A stretch of 64,000 nt of DNA, from the NCBI GenBank assembly GCA_963835525.1, contig CAWIFM010000006.1:62001-126000 (forward strand), read 5' to 3'. Source of the DNA: DASSUW01 sp963835525 (GTDB lineage Bacteria; Actinomycetota; Thermoleophilia; Solirubrobacterales; Solirubrobacteraceae). This document shows, piece after piece, positions 38,205 through 48,100 of the stretch (positions are counted from its first letter, which is position 1; the number at the start of each line of letters is the position of its first letter). The position numbers were made by a program, and so were the translations under genes. Below the pieces are notes generated by a model. That model had not been told where the DNA came from. It did not search any database and was given only the letters and a program-made list of their open reading frames with translations.

Positions 38205-39587
38205 ATGGTCGTTGTCGTGACTGCGGGGGACCCGGTCGGCGCCGATCTGGTGGCGGCCGCCGGGAAGCGAGCGTTGGAGCTGGGCGCGCCGGAGCGTGCC
38301 GTGGAAGAGGCCGATCCGGTCGCGATGGTGTACACGGACGCCGCTCCGCTGGCCGTCGTGGCGCACGAGCCCGACGCCGAGGGCCTGCGGACCGCCGCCG
38401 CGCGTGCGGTGCGCGCGTGCCGCGACGGAGGGACGGTGGCCTGGGCCCTGGATCCCTCGCTGCCCGTTCCCGTCGACGAGCAGGTGCGCGCGCTGGCCGA
38501 GGGCGCGGTCATCGGCGGCTACGACGGCCGCCGGTGGCGAAGCGGCGAGCCGTCGCGCGGCGTCGAGCGCTTCGTGATCTGCGGCGACGACACGCTCGGG
38601 CCGGTGGCCGACCGCGCGGCGCTCGTCGCCCGCTGGACGAACACCGCGCGCGAGCTCGTCGACGCGCCTCCGAACATCGTCTCCCCGGCCGGCCTCGAGG
38701 AACGTGCGGCGACCGTTCCGGGACTCCGCACCGAGGTCATCGACCCGACCGAGGCGGGGCTCGGCGCGCTCGCCGCGGTCGGCGGGAGCGGCCCGATCGA
38801 TCCGCGGCTGATCGTGCTGCGGCACGAGGCGCCCGGCGCGCCGCGCCTCGCGCTCGTCGGGAAGGCCGTCACGTTCGACACGGGCGGCTACTTCCTCAAG
38901 CCGCAGTCGGACATCATCCGCCAGAAGGCCGACATGGCGGGCGGCGCGGCCGTGATCGGCGCGCTGGGCGCCATCGCCGAGCTCGGCCTCCCGCTGTCGG
39001 TCACGGGCGTCGTGCCGGCCTGCGAGAACATGCTGAGCGGCCGCGCGATCCGGCCCACGGACGTCATCACCACCGCCGCCGGCCTGACCGTCGAGGTCAC
39101 CAACCCCGATGCCGAAGGGCGCCTCATCCTCGCCGACGCGCTGTGGTGGGCGCGCCGCGACGGCGCTACGCACGTCGTCGACCTCGCGACCCTGACCGGC
39201 GCCATGCGCGCCGGCATGGGCGACATGTACGCCGGGGTCTTCGCCAACGACGACGCGTGGCGCGACGCGGTCGTCGACGCGGGGAACGCGACCGGCGACC
39301 TCGCGTGGCCGTGGCCGCTCCACCGGCGCTACCGGCCCCTGATCGACTCGACCGTGGCCGACCTGCGCAACACGGCAGGCAAGGGCTTCGGCTTCTCGAT
39401 CGTGGCTGCCACGTTCCTTCAGCAGTTCGCGGGTGAGGGACCTTGGGCACATGTCGACATGCTCGGTACGGCGTTGCTCGACGAGGATCGCGGCGACGCG
39501 TTCGGCCGCGGGGCGACCGGCTACGGCGTGCGAATGCTCGTCGAGCTCGCCGCGCGCATGAGCGGCGCGGCGAGCCCGACGGCTTGA
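38205..39587 (+). CDS. M17 leucyl aminopeptidase family protein
   Basis: 460 residues. The metal-binding C-terminal domain contains VGKAVTFDTGGYFLKP, the Lys of SDIIRQKADMAGGAAVIG, the M17 signature NPDAEGRLILADAL and TLTGAMRAGMG. The N-terminal half is the usual variable domain. Starts at an ATG 14 bases from pqqA, with an alternative GTG four codons later; no clear ribosome site. M17 enzymes release N-terminal residues from peptides. Because no PqqF/PqqG M16 protease is in the window, this divergent peptidase is a candidate for trimming the cross-linked PqqA peptide, but it may simply be housekeeping. Confidence 0.87.
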   Translation: MVVVVTAGDPVGADLVAAAGKRALELGAPERAVEEADPVAMVYTDAAPLAVVAHEPDAEGLRTAAARAVRACRDGGTVAWALDPSLPVPVDEQVRALAEGAVIGGYDGRRWRSGEPSRGVERFVICGDDTLGPVADRAALVARWTNTARELVDAPPNIVSPAGLEERAATVPGLRTEVIDPTEAGLGALAAVGGSGPIDPRLIVLRHEAPGAPRLALVGKAVTFDTGGYFLKPQSDIIRQKADMAGGAAVIGALGAIAELGLPLSVTGVVPACENMLSGRAIRPTDVITTAAGLTVEVTNPDAEGRLILADALWWARRDGATHVVDLATLTGAMRAGMGDMYAGVFANDDAWRDAVVDAGNATGDLAWPWPLHRRYRPLIDSTVADLRNTAGKGFGFSIVAATFLQQFAGEGPWAHVDMLGTALLDEDRGDAFGRGATGYGVRMLVELAARMSGAASPTA

Positions 39588-39591
39588 CCCC

Positions 39592-40080
39592 CTATCCGAC
39601 AAGGAAGAGCGCACCCGCCCCGATCAGCAACGCGGCCCCGGCGACCTTCGTCGCCTCGACCTTGGCCGGCAGCACGCGCGGGAGCCAGGCGGCCGCGAAC
39701 AGGCCGAGGTAGGCGAGCATTCCGCTCGACAGCGCCTGCGCGAGCACTGAGCTCGTCGGCTCTCCGGCCAGACCGAACGCGAGGTTGTCCAGCGTGAGGG
39801 CGAACGGCAGCACCCAGACGGCCTTCCGAGCCGTCACCTGCGCCGTACCTGCGGCGACGACCAGGAGATAGACCCCGAGCAGGACGAGTGTTCCCATTCC
39901 GATGACCTCGGATGCGGCCTGTGACATCAGCCCCCACCCGAGGCCGGCGCCGATCAGGAACGCTGTCGCATCGGCGGTGGCGAAGAGCGCGGCGAGCCAC
40001 ACCCACGACCGTCTGTCGACGAGCGCTCCGATCGCGAGGCAGGCGATCAGGCTGTCAATGCCAAGTAGCAGGAAGTTCAT
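39592..40080 (-). CDS. MntP/LysE-like six-helix membrane protein
   Basis: 162 residues, nearly all hydrophobic, about six helices in two homologous halves. Each half has an Asp within a short motif: LLLGIDSLIACLAIG (Asp9) and FALTLDNLAFGLAG (Asp98), as in MntP (DUF204) manganese exporters and related cadmium/metal exporters. It lies 9 bases after the quinoprotein dehydrogenase stop on the same strand, so it is co-transcribed with it. A metal-handling role for the enzyme (calcium, manganese or rare-earth) is an attractive inference. Confidence 0.65.
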   Translation of the reverse strand: MNFLLLGIDSLIACLAIGALVDRRSWVWLAALFATADATAFLIGAGLGWGLMSQAASEVIGMGTLVLLGVYLLVVAAGTAQVTARKAVWVLPFALTLDNLAFGLAGEPTSSVLAQALSSGMLAYLGLFAAAWLPRVLPAKVEATKVAGAALLIGAGALFLVG

Positions 40081-40089
40081 CTCAACCCC

Positions 40090-41778
40090 TTACTCCGGAA
40101 GTGCGAAGGCGAACAGGGCGCTTCCCTGGCCGGCGCCGAGCATGCCGGGCAGGAAGCCCTCCGTCCACGCGCCCCAGCCCGTCGGCACGGCGATGTACTG
40201 CCGCCCGTCGATGCTGTAGCTGCACGGACTGCTGTGGTGACCGCTGCCGCACTGGAACCGCCACAGCGGGTCGCCGCTCTCGGCGTCGAGCGCGTTGAAC
40301 TCGCCGGTCGGCTCGCCGCCGAACACGAGACCGCCGCCCGTGGTCAGCAGCGACGCGCACATCGGGATGTCGTTGCGCCAGCGCCAGCGCTCCTCGCCGG
40401 TGCGCGGGTCGAAGGCGCTGATCGAGCCGGCCATGTCCTCCAGGTCCACGGCGACGCCGGCTCCCCAGTACGGGATGCTCTCCTTGAACTCCCTGCGCCG
40501 CCGGGTGGCCGTCGCGCCGACGTCCTGCACCGGGCAGTAGAGGAGCTCGGTGTTCGGGTTGTAGCAAGCGTGCGTCCACTCCTTGGCGCCGGCCGGGCCG
40601 GGCCAGAAGTGCACCGGGTCGCCCTCCTTGTCGGGGAAGACCTTCGGCGTCACGTTGCCCTTCTCGTCGACCTCGCCCCAGTCGATGCGGTCGACGAACG
40701 GCGCCACCCGGACCGGGTCCATGGTCGTGCGGTCGAGGATGTAGAGGAACCCGTTCTTGTCGAAGTGGGCCGCCAGCTTCTGCCCGTCGAGGTCGAACAG
40801 GATGTGCTCCATCGTGGAGTCGTAGTCCCACACGTCATGCGGCGTGTACTGGAAGTACGACTTGATCTCGCCGGTGTCGGCGTCCACGGCGACGCCGGAG
40901 TCGGTGTGGAGGTTGTCGCCCTCGCGGACGGCTCCGTCGAAGTCGGGGCACGGGTTGCCGGTGCCCACGTAGATGAGGTTGAGCTCCGGGTCGAAGGTGC
41001 TGGTGACCCAGCAGTTGCCGCCGCCTCGCTGCCAGGCCTCGCCGTCGTCGGGCCACGTCTCGGACCCGGGCTCACCGGGCTTCGGGACCATGTAGGTCCG
41101 CCACACGCGCTCGCCGGTCTCGCGGTCGAACGCCTCGAGGTGGCCGCGGTTCCCGAACTCCCCGCCGGAGCTGCCGGCGATGACCATGTTCTTCACGATC
41201 AGCGGAGCCACGGTGGCGCTCTCGCCGGCCCGCACGTCGCCGTACGTCGTGTCCCAGAGCTTCTTGCCGGTCTCGGCGTCGAGCGCGATGAGGTGGGCGG
41301 CCAGGGTGGTGACGAAGACCTTGCCCTCGGCGACCGCGACGCCGCGGTTCACGTTGCCGCAGCACAGCGACACGTCGAACGCCGACGCGGTCCTGTACTG
41401 CCACAGGATGTCGCCGGTCCGGGCGTCGAGCGCCCAGACCCAGCCGTCCCAGCCGGAGACGAACATGATCCCGTCGACGACGATCGGGGACGCCTCGAAC
41501 GAGTACGTCGACTTGCCCGAGTGCAGGCCCACCGAGCCGCACTGGAAGACCCAGGCGGGAGTGAGCTGCTTGATCGTCTCCTTGTTGATCTGGTCCAGCG
41601 GGCTGTAGCGCTGCCCGTCGTAGGCGCCGTAGTACGTGAGCCAGTTCTGCGGCTCCGAGCGGGCGTTGAGGATGCGCTCGTAGGTGACCGCGTCGGTCAC
41701 CGGCGGCGCGCTGCCGACGATCTTGCTGAGGCTCGAGTTGCCGACCGCCTGTCCTGCATCTACGTAGTCAGTTGCCAT
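40090..41778 (-). CDS. PQQ-dependent alcohol (methanol-type) dehydrogenase with lanthanide-type Asp pair and no signal peptide
   Basis: 562 residues forming an eight-bladed quinoprotein propeller (repeats such as WALDARTGDILWQY and ALDAETGKKLWD). The vicinal disulfide is LCCGN (Cys139-Cys140). Metal and catalytic residues fit Glu207 (SSGGEFG), Asn275 (GTGNP), Asp318 and Asp320 in PHDVWDYDS. The Asp at +2 from the catalytic Asp marks lanthanide-dependent XoxF/ExaF-type enzymes; calcium MxaF has Ala there. A clean AGGAG site precedes the ATG and the first residues (MATDYVDAGQAVGNSS) are not a signal peptide, unlike periplasmic homologues. It should oxidise methanol or another alcohol. No cytochrome cL or XoxJ gene is nearby. 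Confidence 0.9.
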   Translation of the reverse strand: MATDYVDAGQAVGNSSLSKIVGSAPPVTDAVTYERILNARSEPQNWLTYYGAYDGQRYSPLDQINKETIKQLTPAWVFQCGSVGLHSGKSTYSFEASPIVVDGIMFVSGWDGWVWALDARTGDILWQYRTASAFDVSLCCGNVNRGVAVAEGKVFVTTLAAHLIALDAETGKKLWDTTYGDVRAGESATVAPLIVKNMVIAGSSGGEFGNRGHLEAFDRETGERVWRTYMVPKPGEPGSETWPDDGEAWQRGGGNCWVTSTFDPELNLIYVGTGNPCPDFDGAVREGDNLHTDSGVAVDADTGEIKSYFQYTPHDVWDYDSTMEHILFDLDGQKLAAHFDKNGFLYILDRTTMDPVRVAPFVDRIDWGEVDEKGNVTPKVFPDKEGDPVHFWPGPAGAKEWTHACYNPNTELLYCPVQDVGATATRRRREFKESIPYWGAGVAVDLEDMAGSISAFDPRTGEERWRWRNDIPMCASLLTTGGGLVFGGEPTGEFNALDAESGDPLWRFQCGSGHHSSPCSYSIDGRQYIAVPTGWGAWTEGFLPGMLGAGQGSALFAFALPE

Positions 41779-41819
41779 CTGGTGCTCCTAAGACGTCGTG
41801 ATCGATCCGGGCGGTCGAG

Positions 41820-42260
41820 CTACGGGCGCGGTTGCGGCGGGCGGTCTTGGCGAGCCTCCGGTGGGGCGTCGCCTCCTACGACGATCGCGGCGGTCAGGCC
41901 GCGGCCCTCGTCGTTGCCGGAGCGCGAGCCGTACCAGTAGTAGCCGGGGCCGTCGAGCTCGAGCGTCGCCGTTCCCTTCGAGTGGTTCACGAGCCAGATG
42001 AACATGTAGTCGCCGTTGCACGGCAGGACCGCGCAGTGCGTGTTCTTGTCGTCGTTGATCAGCGTCAGCTCGAGGGTGCCCGCGTGGGGCATGACCAGGA
42101 TCCCGGGCTCATAGACCAGCTCGTCCTCCGGGATGCGGATCGTGGCGCGCATGACCCCGTCGGGCCCCTCCTCGGCTTGCCCGACGGTTCCGCGGCCGAG
42201 GATCCGGCCCAGCGTCACGCCGTTCTGCTTGTCCAGACCCGCTACGTCGACGGCAGTCAT
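41820..42260 (-). CDS. Small cupredoxin-like, PQQ-associated protein
   Basis: 146 residues; the ATG is set by an AGGAGGAG site seven bases upstream. ILVMPHAGTLELTLINDDKN, HCAVLPCNGDYMFIWLVNHS and GPGYYWYGSRSGNDEGRGL resemble a cupredoxin barrel, but the usual Cys-x-His-x-Met copper loop is not obvious. No signal peptide. It is 41 bases upstream of the quinoprotein gene in one operon. I recall a mycobacterial MSMEG_3727-type PQQ-associated family with similar context, which I could not verify. It may be an electron acceptor, PQQ chaperone or subunit. Confidence 0.65.
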   Translation of the reverse strand: MTAVDVAGLDKQNGVTLGRILGRGTVGQAEEGPDGVMRATIRIPEDELVYEPGILVMPHAGTLELTLINDDKNTHCAVLPCNGDYMFIWLVNHSKGTATLELDGPGYYWYGSRSGNDEGRGLTAAIVVGGDAPPEARQDRPPQPRP

Positions 42261-42291
42261 CAAGACGCTCCTCCTAGAGGGCTCATCTCAC

Positions 42292-42313
42292 AGGGGTCTC
42301 CGGAGGCTCCCCT
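42292..42313. promoter_or_regulatory. Dyad symmetry upstream of the dehydrogenase operon
   Basis: AGGGG and CCCCT (42292-42296, 42309-42313) flank a perfect CTCCGGAG palindrome (42298-42305), about 30-50 bases upstream of the first ATG of the operon, within a 154-base gap. It is placed for an operator or leader hairpin. A possible -10 (TACGAT on the minus strand, near 42330) lies further upstream. Confidence 0.4.
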
Positions 42314-42414
42314 ACCTTCGGACCCGAGCGTGATCGTATGCCCGTGCCTGGGCGTCCGCAGCCGATCTACGCGGAGTTGCCGTTCGCACCCGGAGCGGTG
42401 CCACTCGTCCGCTA

Positions 42415-43088
42415 TCAGCCACCGCTGGTTGCAGCGAGATTTTCGAGCCGGCGCTGCCATGCGGCCGCGTGCGTGGCCTCGCCGGGCCCGGGACCGCCCA
42501 CCCAGCGCGTCACGGCGCGGACGCCGTGCAGGGCGCTCACCAGCCACGTCTCGCGGCCGGCCAGGTCGCTCGGGGCTGGGCGGCGGAGCTCCACTTCGTC
42601 CGCCAGCTCGATCAGCAGCGCACGCGTGATGCCGGGCAGGATCGGCGCCTCGTCAGGGACCGCGCACAGGGTCTCCCCCTCCCACCACAGCAGGCTCGTG
42701 TAGGCGCCCTCGAGCAGGCGCCCGTCGGCGTCGGCCAGCACCGCCTCGCCGGCCCCGTGTGCCTTCGCGCTCTCGCGCAGGGCGCCGAGCCGCTCGAGAT
42801 CGGGGCCCTTGACGCGCGGGGCCCGGCGCGGATCGGGGACGTCGGCGATCCAGGCCACCACGGTCGGCTCACGCGGCGGCGCGGGGCGCAGGCGGAAGGC
42901 GAGCTCGCCGTCCGCGCGCAGCTCGACGCGCGGGAACCAGCGGCCCCGGGCGGGCACCGCGCGCTCGACCTCGGCGCGGAACTCCGCGAGGTCGATGCCG
43001 CAGGCCGCCGAGAAGCGCGCCCAGTGGCGCTCGACCGCGCGCGCGTGCCCGTCGACGACGAGCCACGAATCGGCCGCGATGAGCTCCG

Positions 43089-43092
<4 letters not shown>
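42415..43092 (-). CDS. pabC: Aminodeoxychorismate lyase-like class IV aminotransferase
   Basis: 225 residues. VKGPDLERLGALRESAKAHG holds the PLP Lys of class IV enzymes, and LEGAYTSLLWWEGETLCAVP, PILPGITRALLIELA and SALHGVRAVTRW are conserved blocks. Shorter than classic PabC (~270) at the N-terminus. It directly follows pabAB with an ATGA overlap, so it should convert aminodeoxychorismate to p-aminobenzoate and pyruvate. That pABA can feed both folate and H4MPT, whose beta-RFAP synthase is encoded 2.6 kb away. Confidence 0.82.
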
Positions 43093-45101
<2,009 letters not shown>

Positions 45102-45125
45102 GGCCGCATCTACACTCTGCCCACG

Positions 45126-45677
45126 TTGGCACAGGATGCGCCAGTCCTCGAGACGGTCGTGACCACGATCAACCCCGACGGCAGCATCAACTGTGCCGCG
45201 ATGGGCGTCGAGTGGGGCGAGCAGCGGATCGTCATCAAGCCCTTTCGCGGGACGCGCACCCTACGGAATCTGCGGGCCACGCCGTCCGCGGTCGTGCACC
45301 TGACCGACGACATTCTCCTGTTCAGCCAGGCGGCGCTCGGCGATCCGCATCCGCCGACCCGTCCGGCGGTGAACGTCGAGGGCGCGATCCTCGAGGACGC
45401 GTGCTCGTGGCGCGAGGTGCGGGTCGAGGCGATCGAGGACGGCGAGCGCGCACGCATCACCGCGGAGGTCGTCGGCGGTGGTGTCGGGCGCGAGTTCCTC
45501 GGTTTCAACCGCGCGTGCCACGCCGTGCTCGAGGCGTCGATCGTCGCGTCCCGTGCACGCCTGCTCGACCCGGCGGAGATCCGGGGAGAGCTGGAGCGGC
45601 TGCAGGTGCTCGTGGACAAGACGGCCGGCCCGCGCGAGCGCGAGGCGATGGCGTACGTGCGCGCCAGGGTTCCGTGA
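45126..45677 (+). CDS. DUF447 family flavin-binding-like protein, H4MPT-linked
   Basis: 183 residues if the TTG at 45126 is the start (AQDAPVLETVVTTINPDGSI); a GTG at base 45159 is a shorter option. INCAAMGVEWGEQRIVIKPF and RTLRNLRATPSAVVHLTDD give the split-barrel flavin-reductase-like fold of DUF447, a family almost confined to genomes with methanopterin. No Shine-Dalgarno sequence is seen; TACACT just upstream could be a -10 of a leaderless mRNA. Its stop overlaps the beta-RFAP synthase start (GTGA). Function unproved; a reductive step in pterin or methanofuran synthesis is possible. Confidence 0.75.
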   Translation: MAQDAPVLETVVTTINPDGSINCAAMGVEWGEQRIVIKPFRGTRTLRNLRATPSAVVHLTDDILLFSQAALGDPHPPTRPAVNVEGAILEDACSWREVRVEAIEDGERARITAEVVGGGVGREFLGFNRACHAVLEASIVASRARLLDPAEIRGELERLQVLVDKTAGPREREAMAYVRARVP

Positions 45678-46582
45678 TCCGCGTCGAGGCGCCCGCGCGC
45701 CTGCACCTCGGCATGCTCGCCGTCGGCGACGCCGGCACACGGCACTTCGGCGGGCTCGGCGTGGCGGTCGAGCGCCCTGCGGTGGTGCTCGAGGCAGAGC
45801 CGGCGGACGACCTGTCGGTCGAGGGCGCCGACGCGGAGCGCGCGCTGGTCTTCGCCCAGCGTTGCCGCGATGTCCTCGGGCTTCCGGGCGCGCACCTGCG
45901 CGTGCTCGAGGCGATCCCCCCGCATGTCGGACTCGGGTCGGGCACGAAGCTGGCCCTCGCGGTGGCACAGGCGCTCGCCGCGGTGCACGGCCGCACGCTC
46001 GACGCGCCGGCCTTGGCCGCGGCCGCCGGACGCGCGGCGCGGTCCGCGGTGGGGATGTGGACGTTCGAGCTCGGCGGCCTCGTGGTCGAGGGCGGCGTAC
46101 GCGGCGAGGGCTCGGCGCCGCTGCTCATGCATCACGCGATGCCGGACGATTGGCGGATCGTCATCGTCGTGCCGGACGCGGAGCCCGGGCTCTCCGGTCC
46201 CGCCGAAGCGCAGGCGTTCGAGCGGCTCGTGCCGTCGGCCGAGCGATCGGCGGCCATCGCGCAGCTCGTGCTCACCTCGCTGCTGCCGGCGCTCGTCGAG
46301 CGCGAGCTCGAGGAGTTCGGGGGCGCGCTGACCCGCGTGCAGCAGCTCGTGGGCGACGAGTTCGCCTCGATGCAGGGCGGCCGCTTCCATCCGCGGGCGG
46401 GCGCGCTCGTCGACGCGCTGCTCAGCGGCGGCGCGGCGGGCGCCGGCCAGAGCTCGTGGGGACCGGCGGTCTACGGGGTCGTCGGCAGCGAGGCGGCCGG
46501 ACGCGATCTCGCGCGCCGCGTGGCGGATCTCGGGGCCGTGGACGTCGTGCCGTTCGACAACCGCGGCGCCCGCGTCACATGA
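45674..46582 (+). CDS. mptG: Beta-ribofuranosylaminobenzene 5'-phosphate synthase
   Basis: 302 residues of the GHMP-kinase fold, starting at GTG. VEAPARLHLGMLAVGDAG and RHFGGLGVAVERP are the N-terminal signature; IPPHVGLGSGTKLALAVAQA is the glycine-rich loop, and MWTFELGGLVVEGG follows. The enzyme joins pABA with phosphoribosyl pyrophosphate, releasing CO2, and commits pABA to methanopterin. It is the recognised marker of H4MPT synthesis. GTGA and ATGA overlaps tie it to DUF447 and mfnB. Confidence 0.92.
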   Translation: MIRVEAPARLHLGMLAVGDAGTRHFGGLGVAVERPAVVLEAEPADDLSVEGADAERALVFAQRCRDVLGLPGAHLRVLEAIPPHVGLGSGTKLALAVAQALAAVHGRTLDAPALAAAAGRAARSAVGMWTFELGGLVVEGGVRGEGSAPLLMHHAMPDDWRIVIVVPDAEPGLSGPAEAQAFERLVPSAERSAAIAQLVLTSLLPALVERELEEFGGALTRVQQLVGDEFASMQGGRFHPRAGALVDALLSGGAAGAGQSSWGPAVYGVVGSEAAGRDLARRVADLGAVDVVPFDNRGARVT

Positions 46583-47280
46583 GGCTGCTCGTGAGCGTGG
46601 TGGACGCCGATGAGGCGCGCACGGCCGCCGCGGCGGGCGCCGACATCGTGGACGTCAAGAACCCGGCCGAGGGCTCGCTCGGCGCGCCGTCGCCGGCGGT
46701 GATCGCGAGCGTCCGCGCAGCCGTGCCGACCACGCAGCCGGTCAGCGCCGCGATCGGCGACATGCCCAACCTGCCCGGCACCGCGGCGCTCGCCGCCCTC
46801 GGCGCGGCGAGCAGCGGCGCGACGTACGTGAAGGTCGGCCTGTGGGGCGTCTCGACCGAGGACGACGCGGTCGCCCTGCTGCGCGCGGTCCGCGACGCCG
46901 TCCCGGGCGCGGTGGTCGTGGCGGCGGCCTACGCGGACGCCCGGCGCGTGGCGCACGCACCGCTCGCGCCCGAGCTGCTGCCGCGCGTGGCGCACGCCGC
47001 CGGCGTCGAGCTGTGCCTGCTCGACACCGCCGTCAAGGACGGCCGCGGCCTGCTCGAATGGCTGTCGCCCGAGACGTTGACCTCGCTGGTGGCCGAGGCT
47101 CACGACGCGGGCCTGGAGGTCGCGCTGGCCGGCGCCCTGCGCGCGGAGGACCTGCTGGTCGTCCGCGACACCGGAGCCGACATCGCCGGCGTCCGCTCGG
47201 CGGTGTGCGCCGACGGCCGGCGCTCGGCACCGCTCGAGGGCGCCCTCGTGGCGGCTATGCGGGAGCGGCTGCCCGGATGA
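46579..47280 (+). CDS. mfnB: MfnB, (5-formylfuran-3-yl)methyl phosphate synthase
   Basis: 233 residues of TIM-barrel type. MRLLVSVVDADEARTAAAAG and DIVDVKNPAEGSLGAPSP contain the Lys and acidic residues of the DUF556/MfnB family, which condenses two glyceraldehyde-3-phosphate molecules to the furan core of methanofuran. GATYVKVGLWG is the second conserved Lys block. Coupled to beta-RFAP synthase by ATGA. Its last 26 bases overlap the convergent diiron-protein gene. Confidence 0.9.
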   Translation: MRLLVSVVDADEARTAAAAGADIVDVKNPAEGSLGAPSPAVIASVRAAVPTTQPVSAAIGDMPNLPGTAALAALGAASSGATYVKVGLWGVSTEDDAVALLRAVRDAVPGAVVVAAAYADARRVAHAPLAPELLPRVAHAAGVELCLLDTAVKDGRGLLEWLSPETLTSLVAEAHDAGLEVALAGALRAEDLLVVRDTGADIAGVRSAVCADGRRSAPLEGALVAAMRERLPG

Positions 47281-48100
47281 TGCCGGCGACGTGAAGCCGG
47301 TGGAGGACCTTGCGCGCGCTGCGCTCGCGCATGGCGACGGGGACGACGTCGCCCCAGGCGTCGGCGACCTCCTCGGCGTGCTGCAGGAGATCGTCGACGA
47401 CCTCCGCGGAGGGCCGCGTCTCGATCAGGCACCGCAGGCCGAAGCCGACGTGCCAGCGCTCGTCGCGGGCGACGCGCTCGACGCCCTCGCGCACGCCGGG
47501 GAGAACGTCGTCGTCCAGCTCGTCGAGCAGGGCCTGCTGCCCGGCGTCGAAGACGACCCCCTCCAGCAGCATGTGGTAAAGGCTGACGCCGCGGTCGAGC
47601 CCGGTCTTGCCCTCAGCCAGCTCCGCGGCCATCGCCGGCAGCCGCTCCTCGAACAGCTCGAGGAAGGCGGCCGGGACATGCTCCCGGGCGTCCGCGCGCC
47701 GCTCTTCCGGCGTCTCTCCCGCCAGCCCGAGCACCTCGGCGCCGACGCGGTCGAAGAACCTGGCGTGGCGCTGCTCGTCGCGGCGCTGCAGGAAGAACAC
47801 CCAGGCGATCAGGCTCTCCTGGGACGCCAGCTCCGCCTCTCGGGCGGCGTCGGCAAACGGCGTCAGCGTCTCGGCGACGGCGTCCTCGGCGACGCAGAAG
47901 GCGGCGAGCAGCGTGGTCAGCCGATCGCGCCGCTCGGCCGGTAGCTCCGGCCACGCGCGGGCGTCCGGCTCGAGGTCGATGGCCGCCGGATTCCACTGCA
48001 GGCGGGCCACTCGCTTGGAGAAGAAGTTGGGCCAGTAGCTGCGCTTCGGGAGGATGAAGTGCCCTGCCACGACGCGCTCCCACAGCTGCCGCTCAGCCAT
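47255..48100 (-). CDS. Ribonucleotide-reductase R2-like diiron protein
   Basis: 281 residues, mainly helical. A full set of carboxylate-bridged dimetal ligands is visible: Glu72 (VAEDAVAE), Glu109 and His112 (RRDEQRHARFF), Glu180 (MLLEGVVFDAG), Glu214 and His217 (ARDERWHVGFG), the ExxH spacing of R2. Four residues after His112, where R2 has its radical Tyr, is Phe116, so it is not a standard radical R2; R2-like oxidases are closer. It overlaps the MfnE-like gene upstream by 8 nt, in one operon with methanofuran genes. An O2-dependent oxidation in cofactor synthesis is a reasonable guess, not proved. Confidence 0.75.
   Translation of the reverse strand: MAERQLWERVVAGHFILPKRSYWPNFFSKRVARLQWNPAAIDLEPDARAWPELPAERRDRLTTLLAAFCVAEDAVAETLTPFADAAREAELASQESLIAWVFFLQRRDEQRHARFFDRVGAEVLGLAGETPEERRADAREHVPAAFLELFEERLPAMAAELAEGKTGLDRGVSLYHMLLEGVVFDAGQQALLDELDDDVLPGVREGVERVARDERWHVGFGLRCLIETRPSAEVVDDLLQHAEEVADAWGDVVPVAMRERSARKVLHRLHVAGIIRAAAPA

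Noticed and set aside
42338..42703. Plus-strand 121-codon frame in the gap before pabC
   Set aside because: Runs antisense into pabC and is Pro/Arg-rich; no ribosome site and no pattern.
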